Of a DNA stretch of 30,320 nucleotides, positions 8,752-17,314 are shown piece by piece (the stretch's first letter is position 1; each line of letters opens with the position of its first letter). A program made the position numbers and the translations under genes. The stretch comes from JAGLHV01 sp023143305 [NCBI: Clostridia bacterium] (GTDB taxonomy: Bacteria; CBDUZB01; JAGLHV01), in the NCBI GenBank assembly GCA_030637025.1, contig DAOVVV010000030.1:1-30320 (forward strand). The letters run 5' to 3'. Under the pieces are notes generated by a model. That model was not told the DNA's origin, ran no database searches, and worked only from the letters and a program-made list of their open reading frames with translations.

Positions 8752-9555
8752 CTATGTCTTGCTTAATTTAACTATCACTTTACCTATATCTGAAGTAAAA
8801 TATTGCATATCTACATAATCAATTTTTTTATTTTTATTCTTCAAATCAAGTAAAACTTTCTCCAAATAAGTTAATTTCAAATTTATATCAGGGGAAGGGA
8901 CTTTACCAAAAAAAACTTTTGTTCCGTCCCGCAATAAAAATATTATTTTACAAAAATCTTTGGGTACAACTTTTACTATTTCTCTACCGATTGGGCATTT
9001 AGACTCATTTTTCACTAATTGTAAAAAATCTATTGCTAATTTCTTTTTTTCTTCTTCTTTACCGGAAATTAAACCTATAATAAAGGGTATTTCCTTTTTT
9101 AAGTCTTTGCAATCAAAAAGTATTCCCGCCTTATCAATGCCTTTTAATTGACCGTTGATTTTACAATATCCAACCGGCGTTCTTTCAATAATTTCTAAGC
9201 AAAGCGTACCCGGTATTTTTCGTTTCATAATTACCGTTTCTACCGTTGGAACCCCATTTAAGTATTCTTTAATATTTTCTTTTGTTACCAAAAAAATGTT
9301 TTCTTTTTTTCTTAATTTTAAAGATTTCCTTATTTCAGATTCAGATAACATTTCATTGCCTTTAATTTCAACTTTTTTTAACTCGAAAAAAGAGGAAAAA
9401 AACAAAAAGTGATAAAGCTTAAATATTATAATTCCACCAATTAGCGAAGCAGAAATTAAATTTAAACTATGTTTACTAATCTCTTTAATTTTTTCCTTTC
9501 TCAGTTTTTTAAATTTATTTCTTACCCTGATTTTCTGTTTTTTTATACTTTTCAT
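8752..9555 (-). CDS. ftsQ: Cell division protein FtsQ/DivIB
   Basis: Bitopic divisome protein that links early and late division proteins. With the start at ATG 9555 (GAGGA, 8-nt spacer) it has 267 residues. The frame also allows a GTG at 9579, which has no Shine-Dalgarno sequence and which I reject. A very basic cytoplasmic tail (1-33) precedes one membrane helix (about 34-57), then a POTRA domain (FELKKVEIKGNEMLSESEI, from about 61) and a beta domain with RTPVGYC. Sequence conservation is low, as usual for FtsQ, but position between ddl and ftsA and the architecture are decisive. Confidence 0.9.
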   Translation of the reverse strand: MKSIKKQKIRVRNKFKKLRKEKIKEISKHSLNLISASLIGGIIIFKLYHFLFFSSFFELKKVEIKGNEMLSESEIRKSLKLRKKENIFLVTKENIKEYLNGVPTVETVIMKRKIPGTLCLEIIERTPVGYCKINGQLKGIDKAGILFDCKDLKKEIPFIIGLISGKEEEKKKLAIDFLQLVKNESKCPIGREIVKVVPKDFCKIIFLLRDGTKVFFGKVPSPDINLKLTYLEKVLLDLKNKNKKIDYVDMQYFTSDIGKVIVKLSKT

Positions 9556-9652
9556 AAATTTCGTCCTCAGTAAAAACACTTTTTCCCGAATTCATTTTTA
9601 TAAACTCTCAAAAAAAACAAAAATTACTATTTTTTATAAATTAATTTTATAA

Positions 9653-10579
9653 TTATTTTTCTTTAAGAGAAAGCTCTATAATCTTTAAAATTAATTGATT
9701 AAAACTAATTCCCGCAGCCTGCGCTGCTTCCGGGAAAAGACTGGTTGGTGTCATTCCCGGAATAGTATTTATTTCTAAAACATAAATTTCATTTTCCTTG
9801 TTCACCATCATATCTACCCGTGCTGCTCCCTGGCAATTAAAAGCCGAATAGGCTTTTTTAGCATATTGTTGTGCTTGTTTATAAACAGTTTCATCCAGGG
9901 CCGCCGGTAAAATATGGGTAGACATCCCCGGAATATATTTTGCTTCATAATCGTAAAAATCCCCTTTAGGAATAATTTCTATAACCGGCAAAACTGTTTC
10001 ACCCAGGACCCCTACTGATATTTCTTTTCCCTGAATATATTTTTCTATTATTACTTCAGAACCATATTGAAATGCTTTATTTAAAGCCGGATATATACTT
10101 TTCATATCTAAAACCTTAGTAATCCCTACAGCTGAACCCTCCATAGAGGGCTTTACTATCACAGGAAATTCTAAAAACAGTTCCTGCAGAAAATCTCCTT
10201 TCTTTACCACTTTATACCCTGGTGAGGGAATATTATTAAATGAAAAAAAGCATTTGCTAAAAACTTTATTCATTGCTAACGCAGAACTTAAAACCCCCGA
10301 ACCACTATAAGGTAATTCCATCAACTCCAAAATAGCCTGTATTGTTCCATCTTCCCCAAAAGTACCGTGTAAAGCAATGAAAACATAATCTATTTTTTCT
10401 TCTTCTAATTTTGCCATAAATTCTTTTTTATCTACATCTATAGTTAAAACATTCAATCCTTCTTCAACCAATGCCTTTTTTACTGCTTTTCCTGTTTCAA
10501 GAGAAACCTCTCTCTCTTGAGACCACCCACCCATTATTATTCCTATCCGTTTATCCTGAAAAAACTTTTTTGTATCCAC
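9653..10579 (-). CDS. ddl: D-alanine--D-alanine ligase
   Basis: ATP-grasp enzyme making the D-Ala-D-Ala dipeptide that MurF adds to the murein precursor. The 308 residues contain IMGGWSQEREVSLETG (15-30), LHGTFGEDG (70-78), VKPSMEGSAVG (142-152), YDYEAKY (209-215; the Tyr typical of D-Ala rather than D-lactate specificity), ARVDMMV (253-259) and the metal-binding EINTIPGMTPTSL (269-281). The start is GTG at 10579, fixed by AGAGG five nt upstream and by the family N-terminus. It lies 12 nt after murB, so the two are surely co-transcribed. Confidence 0.96.
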   Translation of the reverse strand: MDTKKFFQDKRIGIIMGGWSQEREVSLETGKAVKKALVEEGLNVLTIDVDKKEFMAKLEEEKIDYVFIALHGTFGEDGTIQAILELMELPYSGSGVLSSALAMNKVFSKCFFSFNNIPSPGYKVVKKGDFLQELFLEFPVIVKPSMEGSAVGITKVLDMKSIYPALNKAFQYGSEVIIEKYIQGKEISVGVLGETVLPVIEIIPKGDFYDYEAKYIPGMSTHILPAALDETVYKQAQQYAKKAYSAFNCQGAARVDMMVNKENEIYVLEINTIPGMTPTSLFPEAAQAAGISFNQLILKIIELSLKEK

Positions 10580-10591
10580 TTTTTCCTCTCA

Positions 10592-11521
10592 TTACCAAAT
10601 CTCAATCTCCAATTGCAATCTTATTCCGAATATTTCATCTATTTTCTTTTTAATTTTTTTTATTAAAAATAAAATATCCTTTGCCTGTGCTCCCTTTAAA
10701 TTAACAATAAAATTCGCATGTTTTGTAGAAATTTGTGCTTTTCCCTTTCTTTCCCCTTTCAATCCTGCCCGTTCAATTAATTCTCCAGCGGTTAATTGAC
10801 TTTTATTGAGAGGATTTCGAAAAATACATCCTGCACTATGAGAATTCACCGGTTGAGTTTGAGCACGCCTTTGTAAGTTTGATTTAATTATTGACAGTAT
10901 ATCATTTTTATTCCCCTTTTTCAATAATAATTTAGCTTTGAGAATTATATTATTTTTTAAAATATTATTATTTCGATAACCAAATACCAGATCCGGTTTT
11001 CGTAATAGACTTATGTTTCCATTCTCGTTGAAAACCTCCAATTCTTCTACTAAATTTCCTATTTCTTGTTTTTGTATACCGGCATTCATCATTAAAGCCC
11101 CACCAACCGTGCCTGGAATACCAGCTAAAAACTCTACACCCTGCAAACAACAATCAACACATTTCTTAATTAAAACAGGTATCCTAACACCTGCTCCTAC
11201 TATTAATTTTTCATCGACAACTTGTATTCTGTTAAATTCTCCTTCTAATTTTAAGAGGGCCCCGGAAATACCTTTATCTTTTACCAGAAGATTACTTCCC
11301 GCTCCAATAACTCTGTAATCAATATTGTTTTTATTCAACAGGCAAATCAGGATTTTCAATTCTTCGACACTATTCACTTTTACTAAATAATCAACAGGGC
11401 CTCCAACACAGAAAGTAGTATAATTTTTTATTAACTCATTAAATCTTACTCTTTTTCCCGCAATTTTTTTAATTTCTCTTTCTATATCTAAATCTAATTT
11501 TTTTTTCTTATTTGACAGCAT
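10592..11521 (-). CDS. murB: UDP-N-acetylenolpyruvoylglucosamine reductase MurB
   Basis: FAD enzyme that reduces UDP-GlcNAc-enolpyruvate to UDP-MurNAc with NADPH. The 309 residues show FAD-binding GAGSNLL (73-79) and GIPGTVGGALMMNAG (134-148), FGYRNN (180-185) and the C-terminal SAGCIFRNP (229-237). Its length and loop pattern fit the shorter type II MurB. The residue that is the catalytic Ser proton donor in E. coli MurB (GSF/SAGS motif) is Cys232 here; Glu near the C-terminus (LEIEIW) is kept. Start ATG 11521 with AGAGAG. It sits 57 nt after murC, in the common murC-murB order. Confidence 0.95.
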   Translation of the reverse strand: MLSNKKKKLDLDIEREIKKIAGKRVRFNELIKNYTTFCVGGPVDYLVKVNSVEELKILICLLNKNNIDYRVIGAGSNLLVKDKGISGALLKLEGEFNRIQVVDEKLIVGAGVRIPVLIKKCVDCCLQGVEFLAGIPGTVGGALMMNAGIQKQEIGNLVEELEVFNENGNISLLRKPDLVFGYRNNNILKNNIILKAKLLLKKGNKNDILSIIKSNLQRRAQTQPVNSHSAGCIFRNPLNKSQLTAGELIERAGLKGERKGKAQISTKHANFIVNLKGAQAKDILFLIKKIKKKIDEIFGIRLQLEIEIW

Positions 11522-11578
11522 TGTTAATTCTCTCTTTTCTTAAACAGGTATATTTATTCTCCTGTTTTTTTTATTGAT

Positions 11579-12958
11579 TTATAATTTAATTTTTTTAAAC
11601 TGTTCTAATAAACACCTACCTGTCTTCCAAACATCCCCCGCACCTAAAGTAATTACTATATCCCGGGGACGTAAAAGATTAGTAAGATTTACCTGAAAAG
11701 CATCATTCAAGGGAAAATACTGAATATCTTTCCCATGTTTTTTAATATTCTTTAAAATCAACTGCGAAGTTATTCCGGGTATAGGTTTTTCCCCTGCCGG
11801 ATAAATATCCAGTATTTTCACTATATCAGCATCCTTAAAACATTCTCCGAATTTCTGATAAAGGTCACGGGTACGAGTATAGCGATGAGGCTGAAAAACA
11901 ACTACCAATCTCCGATGAGGCCATATTTTCTTAATTGTTTCCAAGGTAAATTGTATTGCTGTAGGATGATGTGCATAATCGTCAATAACCAAAAAACCGT
12001 TTTCTTCTCCAACAATTTCCATTCTTCTTTTTACCCCTTTAAAATCTCCCAATGCTTCCTTAATACAAGAAAAATCAATACCTAATTCCAGACCACATAC
12101 AATACTGGCAAGAGCGTTACTTACATTATGCATTCCCAAAACACCAATTTTTACTCTACCTAATTTTTCTCCTTTTTGCTCTACATCAAATTCACATCCA
12201 ACTTCTCCGAACTTAATATTCCCGGCAAAAAAATCAGCAGGGGTTTCTACCCCATAGGTAAAATATTTTCTATCAATCTGTTCATAAATATCCCTTAAAT
12301 TTTTGTTATCATTACATAAAATAGCACACCCATAAAAAGGCACTTTATTTATAAACTGGACAAATGCTTTTTGTATATTTTCCATATTACCATAATAATC
12401 AAGATGGTCATTATCAATGTTGGTAATCACTGCAATAGTAGGAGTCAATTTCAAAAAAGAACCATCGCTTTCATCTGCTTCCGCCACTAAATAATCCCCC
12501 TTACCCAGTTTCGCGCCTCCTCCAATATTATTAAATCGTCCCCCAACCACTACCGTAGGATCAAACCCTCCCTGGGCTAAGACCCATGCAGTCATAGAAG
12601 TAGTAGTAGTTTTTCCATGTGTTCCCGCAATTGCTACTGCATATTTTAAACGCATTAATTCAGCCAGCATTTCTGCCCGACGGATAACCGGAATGTTTTT
12701 CGTTTTTGCTTCCTGTATTTCAATATTATTACGGTCAATAGCAGTAGAGGAAACCACTACATGAACATCATTTATATTCTCCCTGCGGTGTCCAATAAAA
12801 ATATTTCCACCCATTTTTGCCAATCTCTGAGTAACTTCTGTTTCTTTTAAATCCGAACCGGAAACCCTATATCCCATATTTATTAATATTTCGGCAATCC
12901 CATTCATTCCTGATCCGCCAATACCAACAAAATGAATATGTTTAATTTTTTTAAACAT
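11579..12958 (-). CDS. murC: UDP-N-acetylmuramate--L-alanine ligase MurC
   Basis: Mur ligase that adds L-Ala to UDP-MurNAc. The 459 residues contain the N-terminal nucleotide-binding VGIGGSGMNG (11-20), ATP loop GTHGKTTTT (112-120), DNDHLDYY (about 182-189), YAHHPTA (328-334), FQPHRYTRT (355-363) and the terminal GAGDVW (439-444). Start ATG 12958 with a strong AAGGGGG. A 285-nt gap with inverted repeats separates it from murG, so murC may begin its own transcript; a perfect TTGACA is present on the minus strand at 13146-13151 but without a good -10 at normal spacing. Confidence 0.97.
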   Translation of the reverse strand: MFKKIKHIHFVGIGGSGMNGIAEILINMGYRVSGSDLKETEVTQRLAKMGGNIFIGHRRENINDVHVVVSSTAIDRNNIEIQEAKTKNIPVIRRAEMLAELMRLKYAVAIAGTHGKTTTTSMTAWVLAQGGFDPTVVVGGRFNNIGGGAKLGKGDYLVAEADESDGSFLKLTPTIAVITNIDNDHLDYYGNMENIQKAFVQFINKVPFYGCAILCNDNKNLRDIYEQIDRKYFTYGVETPADFFAGNIKFGEVGCEFDVEQKGEKLGRVKIGVLGMHNVSNALASIVCGLELGIDFSCIKEALGDFKGVKRRMEIVGEENGFLVIDDYAHHPTAIQFTLETIKKIWPHRRLVVVFQPHRYTRTRDLYQKFGECFKDADIVKILDIYPAGEKPIPGITSQLILKNIKKHGKDIQYFPLNDAFQVNLTNLLRPRDIVITLGAGDVWKTGRCLLEQFKKIKL

Positions 12959-13044
12959 TACACCCCCTTCAAATAAATAATCAATCCTTAAAACTAAATT
13001 TTAAACAAAAGAAAAATAAGTTTTGAACATTCTAATTTGGAATT

Positions 13045-13130
13045 TTTAATTTTACTGCCTGTCCACCCACAAGGTGGATCTGCTACGCCTCAGTCGCTTG
13101 TCCGCCTCTGGAGGAAATTAGGCTAATTTA
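13045..13130. repeat. Two tandem small hairpins between murG and murC
   Basis: TCCACC-cacaa-GGTGGA (13062-13078) is a perfect 6-bp stem. TCCGCC-tct-GGAGGA (13101-13115) is a 6-bp stem with one mismatch. The patch is richer in G+C than its surroundings, which suggests an inserted intergenic repeat. On the minus strand it lies in the murC leader. Confidence 0.6.
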
Positions 13131-13150
13131 GATGATATGATAAAGTGTCA

Positions 13151-13210
13151 AGCTTTCCCTGAAAGATAATATACTACCTTTCAACGAAATTACTAAAAAG
13201 GGGGAAAGCA
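13151..13210. repeat. Nested inverted repeat between murG and murC
   Basis: Outer arms GCTTTCCC (13152-13159) and GGGAAAGC (13202-13209) are perfectly complementary. Directly inside the left arm TGAAAG (13160-13165) pairs with CTTTCA (13178-13183), leaving an 18-nt bulge on one side. It lies 34 nt after the murG stop. There is no T-run after it in the direction of transcription, so a simple intrinsic terminator is not supported. Confidence 0.5.
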
Positions 13211-13243
13211 TAACAACAAATCATTTATCAACAATATTTCATA

Positions 13244-14326
13244 TTATACTAAAGATTCAATCACTTTCATAACCCTATTTGTTGCATCCGGGTTACATAT
13301 TTTTTTACAGGCGGAAGATAATTCTTTTAATTTTTCTTTATGTAAAAATAAATCCAAAACAACATTAACCAAAACAGAACTATCTAATTCTGATTCTTTG
13401 ATTAAAATAGCCGCACCCCTTGAACTGAGATAGCGGGCATTTATTAGTTGATGTTTTGCCGTAGCATGAGGATAAGGAATTAATATACTGGGTTTAGCTT
13501 GTGCTATTATTTCAGAAATAGTAACCGCTCCGGATCTGGAAATAATTAAATCAGCTAAAACATAAGCATCAGCTATATTTTCCATATAAGGAGTAACATA
13601 GGCACAAAGACCTCCTGCTCGATACCCTTTTTCTACTGCATCAAAATCTTTCCACCCGGTAAGATGAATAAATTGTATCTTTTCTTTCCAATCTTGTAAT
13701 AATTCCAACATTCCTATAGTAAGTAAATTAATCGCATGCGCACCTAAACTACCCCCAAAGATGAAAACAGAAAATTTATCAGGGCTTAAACGTAAACGGC
13801 CAAAGGCCTTGTCTCTATCTGCTAATAATATTTCCCGCCGTACCGGTACTCCCGTATAAATTACATTCTTAGACGAAAAAAATTTAATAGAATCCTTAAA
13901 ACCTATTACTACTTTATTAGCTATTTTAGATAAAAAACGATTAGCCAGGCCCACCACCACATTGGGCTCATGAATAACAACGGGTATTTTATAAACCTTA
14001 GCCGCTAAAATTACCGGTGGACAAACATATCCCCCTATTCCTATGATTAAATGAGGACGATTCCCGGTTAATATTTTTATTGCTTGAAAAAACCCATAAA
14101 TTAATTTAAAAATAAAAGCAAAAAAGTCTAAAGAAATTTTTCTGGGCATCCCTATAGTAGAAATTGGAGAAAATTTAAATCCTGCCTTTTTGATAATTTC
14201 TTCAACCTGTTTTTTGTCAGGGCCGACAAAAACAACCTCCCAGGATTTTTCAACTAAACGGGCAGCTATAGCAATCCCCGGATAAATATGTCCCCCTGTT
14301 CCTCCGGTCACAATTAAAATCCGCAT
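13244..14326 (-). CDS. murG: Undecaprenyldiphospho-muramoylpentapeptide beta-N-acetylglucosaminyltransferase MurG
   Basis: GT-B glycosyltransferase on the inner face of the cytoplasmic membrane that converts lipid I to lipid II using UDP-GlcNAc. The 360 residues show GGTGGH (8-13), IGIGGYVCPP (95-104), IHEPN (118-122; HEQN in most MurGs), FGGSLGA (190-196), SRSGAVTISE (263-272, with the donor-binding Glu) and HQLINARYL (292-300). Start ATG 14326 with AGAGG, 6-nt spacer. It follows ftsW after 46 nt, the usual ftsW-murG pairing of flippase/polymerase partner and lipid II synthase. Confidence 0.97.
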   Translation of the reverse strand: MRILIVTGGTGGHIYPGIAIAARLVEKSWEVVFVGPDKKQVEEIIKKAGFKFSPISTIGMPRKISLDFFAFIFKLIYGFFQAIKILTGNRPHLIIGIGGYVCPPVILAAKVYKIPVVIHEPNVVVGLANRFLSKIANKVVIGFKDSIKFFSSKNVIYTGVPVRREILLADRDKAFGRLRLSPDKFSVFIFGGSLGAHAINLLTIGMLELLQDWKEKIQFIHLTGWKDFDAVEKGYRAGGLCAYVTPYMENIADAYVLADLIISRSGAVTISEIIAQAKPSILIPYPHATAKHQLINARYLSSRGAAILIKESELDSSVLVNVVLDLFLHKEKLKELSSACKKICNPDATNRVMKVIESLV

Positions 14327-14372
14327 AGATTTCCTCTAAATATTAATCTGATTGAAACAAATCAACTAATTT

Positions 14373-15467
14373 TTAATACTTTGTCTGTCGGGAAATATTT
14401 AATAAAATACCTACTCCGATTAAATTAAATATTAAAGAAGAACCACCAAAAGACAAAAAAGGTAAGGGTAATCCTTTGGTCGGCAAACAAGCAGTTACTA
14501 CTGCAATATTAAGTATCGCCTGAAAAGTAATTAAAAAAGTAATCCCCGCTGCCAGTAAACAACCAAAAAGATTTGGTGCTTTCAGGGAAATTTTCCTCCC
14601 TTGCCAGGCAAAAACAATAAAAACAAATATTATTATTAATGTTCCCAATAATCCCCATTCCTCTCCGATAATGGGAAAAATAAAATCCGTATGAGGCTCA
14701 GGCAAATGAAATAATTTCTGCTGTGAATTTCCCAACCCCCGGCCAAATAATCCCCCTGCACCAAAGGCTAAAAGTGATTGAATAATCTGATACCCTTTGC
14801 TCTGAGGATCTGCCCAGGGATTAAGAAAACTTAAAATCCTTCTTTTCCGATAAGCAGCCTTAATAATAAAAATAAACAAAAAAGGTATCATTCCCAAACC
14901 AAGATAAGAAAAATGAAGCAACTTTATCCCCCCCATAAAAAACATAATAAATCCTACCCCGGCTAAAATAATTGCTCCACCAAAATCAGGTTCCAATAAA
15001 ATTAAAACACAAAAAACACCTAAAACAATCAATTGAGGCAACACCCCAACCTTAAAGTCTTTTATTTTCCCTCTTTTTTTGTCTAAAGAACGGGCAAGAT
15101 AAATTATCATTGCTATTTTAGCCAATTCCGAAGGTTGAAAATTTAGAAACCCTACCCTCAACCAACGACGGGCTCCACTTATCTGTTTACCAAAAATTAA
15201 TACACCTACTAAAAGAAAAAAAGCAGTAATCAGTATCGATGGGGACAACCTCTGCCAGAGATTATAATCTATTTTACTTACCGCAATCATTATAAATAAT
15301 CCCATAGTAGCCCAAAGAAACTGCTTTTTAAGAAAGAGAGTGCTATCCCCAAACCTTCTTTCCGCCATTATAGCACTGGCATTATAAATCATTATTACGC
15401 CAAAAACTACCAAACCGCAAGTAATAAGAAATAATACTTTATTGGGAGCATGCCAATATTTTCTCAT
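14373..15467 (-). CDS. ftsW: Septal peptidoglycan polymerase FtsW (SEDS family)
   Basis: Polytopic SEDS glycosyltransferase that polymerises lipid II at the septum with its partner FtsI (not in this window). The 364 residues have about ten hydrophobic segments. SEDS landmarks: GARRWL (98-103), QPSELAK (111-117), EPDFG (159-163), LPEPHTDFIF (255-264, containing the likely catalytic Asp261) and the C-terminal GLPLPFLSFGGSS (332-344). Its ATG overlaps the murD stop as ATGA, which implies translational coupling. FtsW rather than RodA is chosen from position between murD and murG. Confidence 0.95.
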   Translation of the reverse strand: MRKYWHAPNKVLFLITCGLVVFGVIMIYNASAIMAERRFGDSTLFLKKQFLWATMGLFIMIAVSKIDYNLWQRLSPSILITAFFLLVGVLIFGKQISGARRWLRVGFLNFQPSELAKIAMIIYLARSLDKKRGKIKDFKVGVLPQLIVLGVFCVLILLEPDFGGAIILAGVGFIMFFMGGIKLLHFSYLGLGMIPFLFIFIIKAAYRKRRILSFLNPWADPQSKGYQIIQSLLAFGAGGLFGRGLGNSQQKLFHLPEPHTDFIFPIIGEEWGLLGTLIIIFVFIVFAWQGRKISLKAPNLFGCLLAAGITFLITFQAILNIAVVTACLPTKGLPLPFLSFGGSSLIFNLIGVGILLNISRQTKY

Positions 15468-16822
15468 ATTTTTATTTTTCCAACCTCAGATTTAAAAAAT
15501 TGTCCTCTTTCCCTAAAATTTTTAAATTGGTCATAACTAGAACAACCTGGGGAAAAAAGAACTATACTCTCTCTACTAGAATTTTTATAAGCTACTTCTA
15601 CTGCCTGTCTAACTCCGGGAACTTTTATTATTTTAGTGGTTCCGGATAATTGTTCCATTATTAAATCACTTGCCTCGCCTAAAACAATTAATAATTTTAT
15701 TTTTTCTTTTATTAATTTTTTTAATGGAAAATAACCGTTTCCTTTATCTTTTCCTCCCATAATCAAAACCATTCCGGAAGAAAAGCTTTTTATCGCTACT
15801 AAAGTTGAAAAAACATTTGTCGATTTAGAATCATTTATAAATTTTATCGCGTTTATTTCTCTTACAAATTCTAAACGATGTTCCAGTCCATAAAAATTTT
15901 CCAATACTTCTGCTATTATTTCCGGATTTATCCCTGCCACTATGGCTGACGCGGAAACAGCCAACACATTCTCCAAATTATGCGGCCCCGGGAGTTTAAT
16001 ATTGGAAACGCATAAGGGTAAGTAATCATAAAAAATACTGTTCAATCCAAGAAAAATCTTTTCTTCTTTTATAAAGACTCCTTTTTTTAATTGCTTTTGG
16101 CGACTAAAGAAAATAATTTGTGATTTTATTCTTTTGGCAATTTCTGCACAATAGCGGTCATCGGCATTTAAGATACAAAAATCACGCGCAGTTTGGTTTT
16201 TAAATAAATCCGCTTTAATGCCGGCATACACATCCATGTTTTTATGACGCTCTAAATGGTCAGGGGTTATATTTAAAATAATACCGATATCCGGTTTAAA
16301 AGTTTTTATCCTTTCTAATTGAAAACTGCTTATCTCTAAAACTAAAACTGTATTTTTGTTTACCTTATTTACTAAATCGGAAAATGGAGTTCCTATATTA
16401 CCTCCGACTAAAACATCCTTTCCCGCTTTTTTAAATATTTCACCTATTAACGTTGTCACAGTGCTTTTGCCATTGGTTCCGGTAATGGCAATTATCAACT
16501 TTGGATTTACTAAAGAAAAAGCTATTTCTATCTCACTTAAAAGAGGAATATTTTTTTTACCGGCTTCCTCTATGAGAGAAAAATTTGTATCTATCCCCGG
16601 ACTGGGAATAATCAAATCTGCATTTAAAATATTTTTACTATGTCCCCCTGTTTCTATCTTTATCCCGGGAGAAATTTTATTTATATTATTCTTTAACGTG
16701 TTTTTATCCTTTACATCGCTAATTAATACTTTGGCCCCTAAACTATCTAACAAATTAGCACATGCTATTCCACTCTTTCCTATACCTAATATGGATATTT
16801 TTTTATCTTTATAATTAACCAA
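15464..16822 (-). CDS. murD: UDP-N-acetylmuramoylalanine--D-glutamate ligase MurD
   Basis: Adds D-Glu to UDP-MurNAc-L-Ala. With the start at TTG 16822 it has 452 residues. GAGGAG lies 6 nt before this TTG; the frame reaches back to another TTG at 16843, but that one has no Shine-Dalgarno sequence and would lie only about 13 nt from the predicted transcription start. Motifs: Rossmann-like ILGIGKSGIA (11-20), ATP loop GTNGKST (115-121), NITPDHLERH (184-193), the HRLEFV block and NDSKSTN. It is the first dcw gene in the window; mraY, murE, murF and ftsI, which usually precede it, are absent here. Confidence 0.96.
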   Translation of the reverse strand: MVNYKDKKISILGIGKSGIACANLLDSLGAKVLISDVKDKNTLKNNINKISPGIKIETGGHSKNILNADLIIPSPGIDTNFSLIEEAGKKNIPLLSEIEIAFSLVNPKLIIAITGTNGKSTVTTLIGEIFKKAGKDVLVGGNIGTPFSDLVNKVNKNTVLVLEISSFQLERIKTFKPDIGIILNITPDHLERHKNMDVYAGIKADLFKNQTARDFCILNADDRYCAEIAKRIKSQIIFFSRQKQLKKGVFIKEEKIFLGLNSIFYDYLPLCVSNIKLPGPHNLENVLAVSASAIVAGINPEIIAEVLENFYGLEHRLEFVREINAIKFINDSKSTNVFSTLVAIKSFSSGMVLIMGGKDKGNGYFPLKKLIKEKIKLLIVLGEASDLIMEQLSGTTKIIKVPGVRQAVEVAYKNSSRESIVLFSPGCSSYDQFKNFRERGQFFKSEVGKIKI

Positions 16823-16862
16823 AAAAAACTCCTCTTTGTTCAAAATATTTTTTAATTGAGTA

Positions 16863-16891
16863 ATTATACCACACTAAATAATAAAATGCAA
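16863..16891 (-). promoter_or_regulatory. Extended -10 promoter of the murD-ftsW-murG operon
   Basis: On the minus strand TTGCAT (16891-16886), a 17-nt spacer and TATAAT (16868-16863) preceded by TGG give an extended -10 promoter. Transcription would begin near 16856, leaving a leader of about 34 nt with the GAGGAG of murD. This is the best promoter match I found in the window. Confidence 0.65.
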
Positions 16892-16951
16892 AAAGGAATT
16901 TCAGAATATGTATTTCTGTTTTTGGTTTTTTATAAATAGAATAAATTAAAT

Positions 16952-17314
16952 TTATTTGGAAGGAAAGAAAGGACATTTTGCGTTTTTACAATTTTTACAA
17001 ACAAACAACCTGACTTCAAGAATTGCTATAATAAATACTGACCAAAAAACAATCAAAAAAAATTTATTTTTCCATAACCAAAACTGAGGAAATACAAGCA
17101 AAACAGTTAAAGATATTATTAATGCCGAAATATCTTTATAAGAATAATTATCCGGTTTTCGGGCAGGAATAAATTTTGTTATTTTACCCGGGAAAAAATG
17201 TGAACAAGAATCTAATTTACAATCACACTTAGAGCAAAAAGAATAAATTATTATAGTAAAAAAAATAAGACCCAGAGCAATATATAATAATCCCCAGAAA
17301 AAAGATTCTTTTAA
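16952..17314 (-). pseudogene. Cys-rich small membrane protein gene without a standard start codon
   Basis: A 120-codon frame, read on the minus strand, runs from directly after the stop of the upstream gene to TAA at 16952, in the same frame as that gene. It has three hydrophobic segments (about 7-25, 62-80, 86-104) and two Cys clusters: CSKCDCKLDSC (27-37) and CKNCKNAKC (106-114). The family-like look (WGLLYIALGLIFF, SHFFPGK) says it was or is a real protein. There is no ATG, GTG or TTG at its beginning. The first codon, TTA at 17314-17312, sits 4-6 nt after AGGAAG, just where a TTG would be expected. It is a start-loss pseudogene, a gene with a non-standard start, a read-through extension, or a base-call error. 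Function unknown; Cys pairs suggest metal or redox binding. Confidence 0.6.

Noticed and set aside
10968-11153. 61-codon minus-strand frame
   Set aside because: Lies inside murB in another frame, without family features.
16356-16814. 152-codon plus-strand frame
   Set aside because: Antisense shadow of murD, whose motifs are intact in the minus frame.
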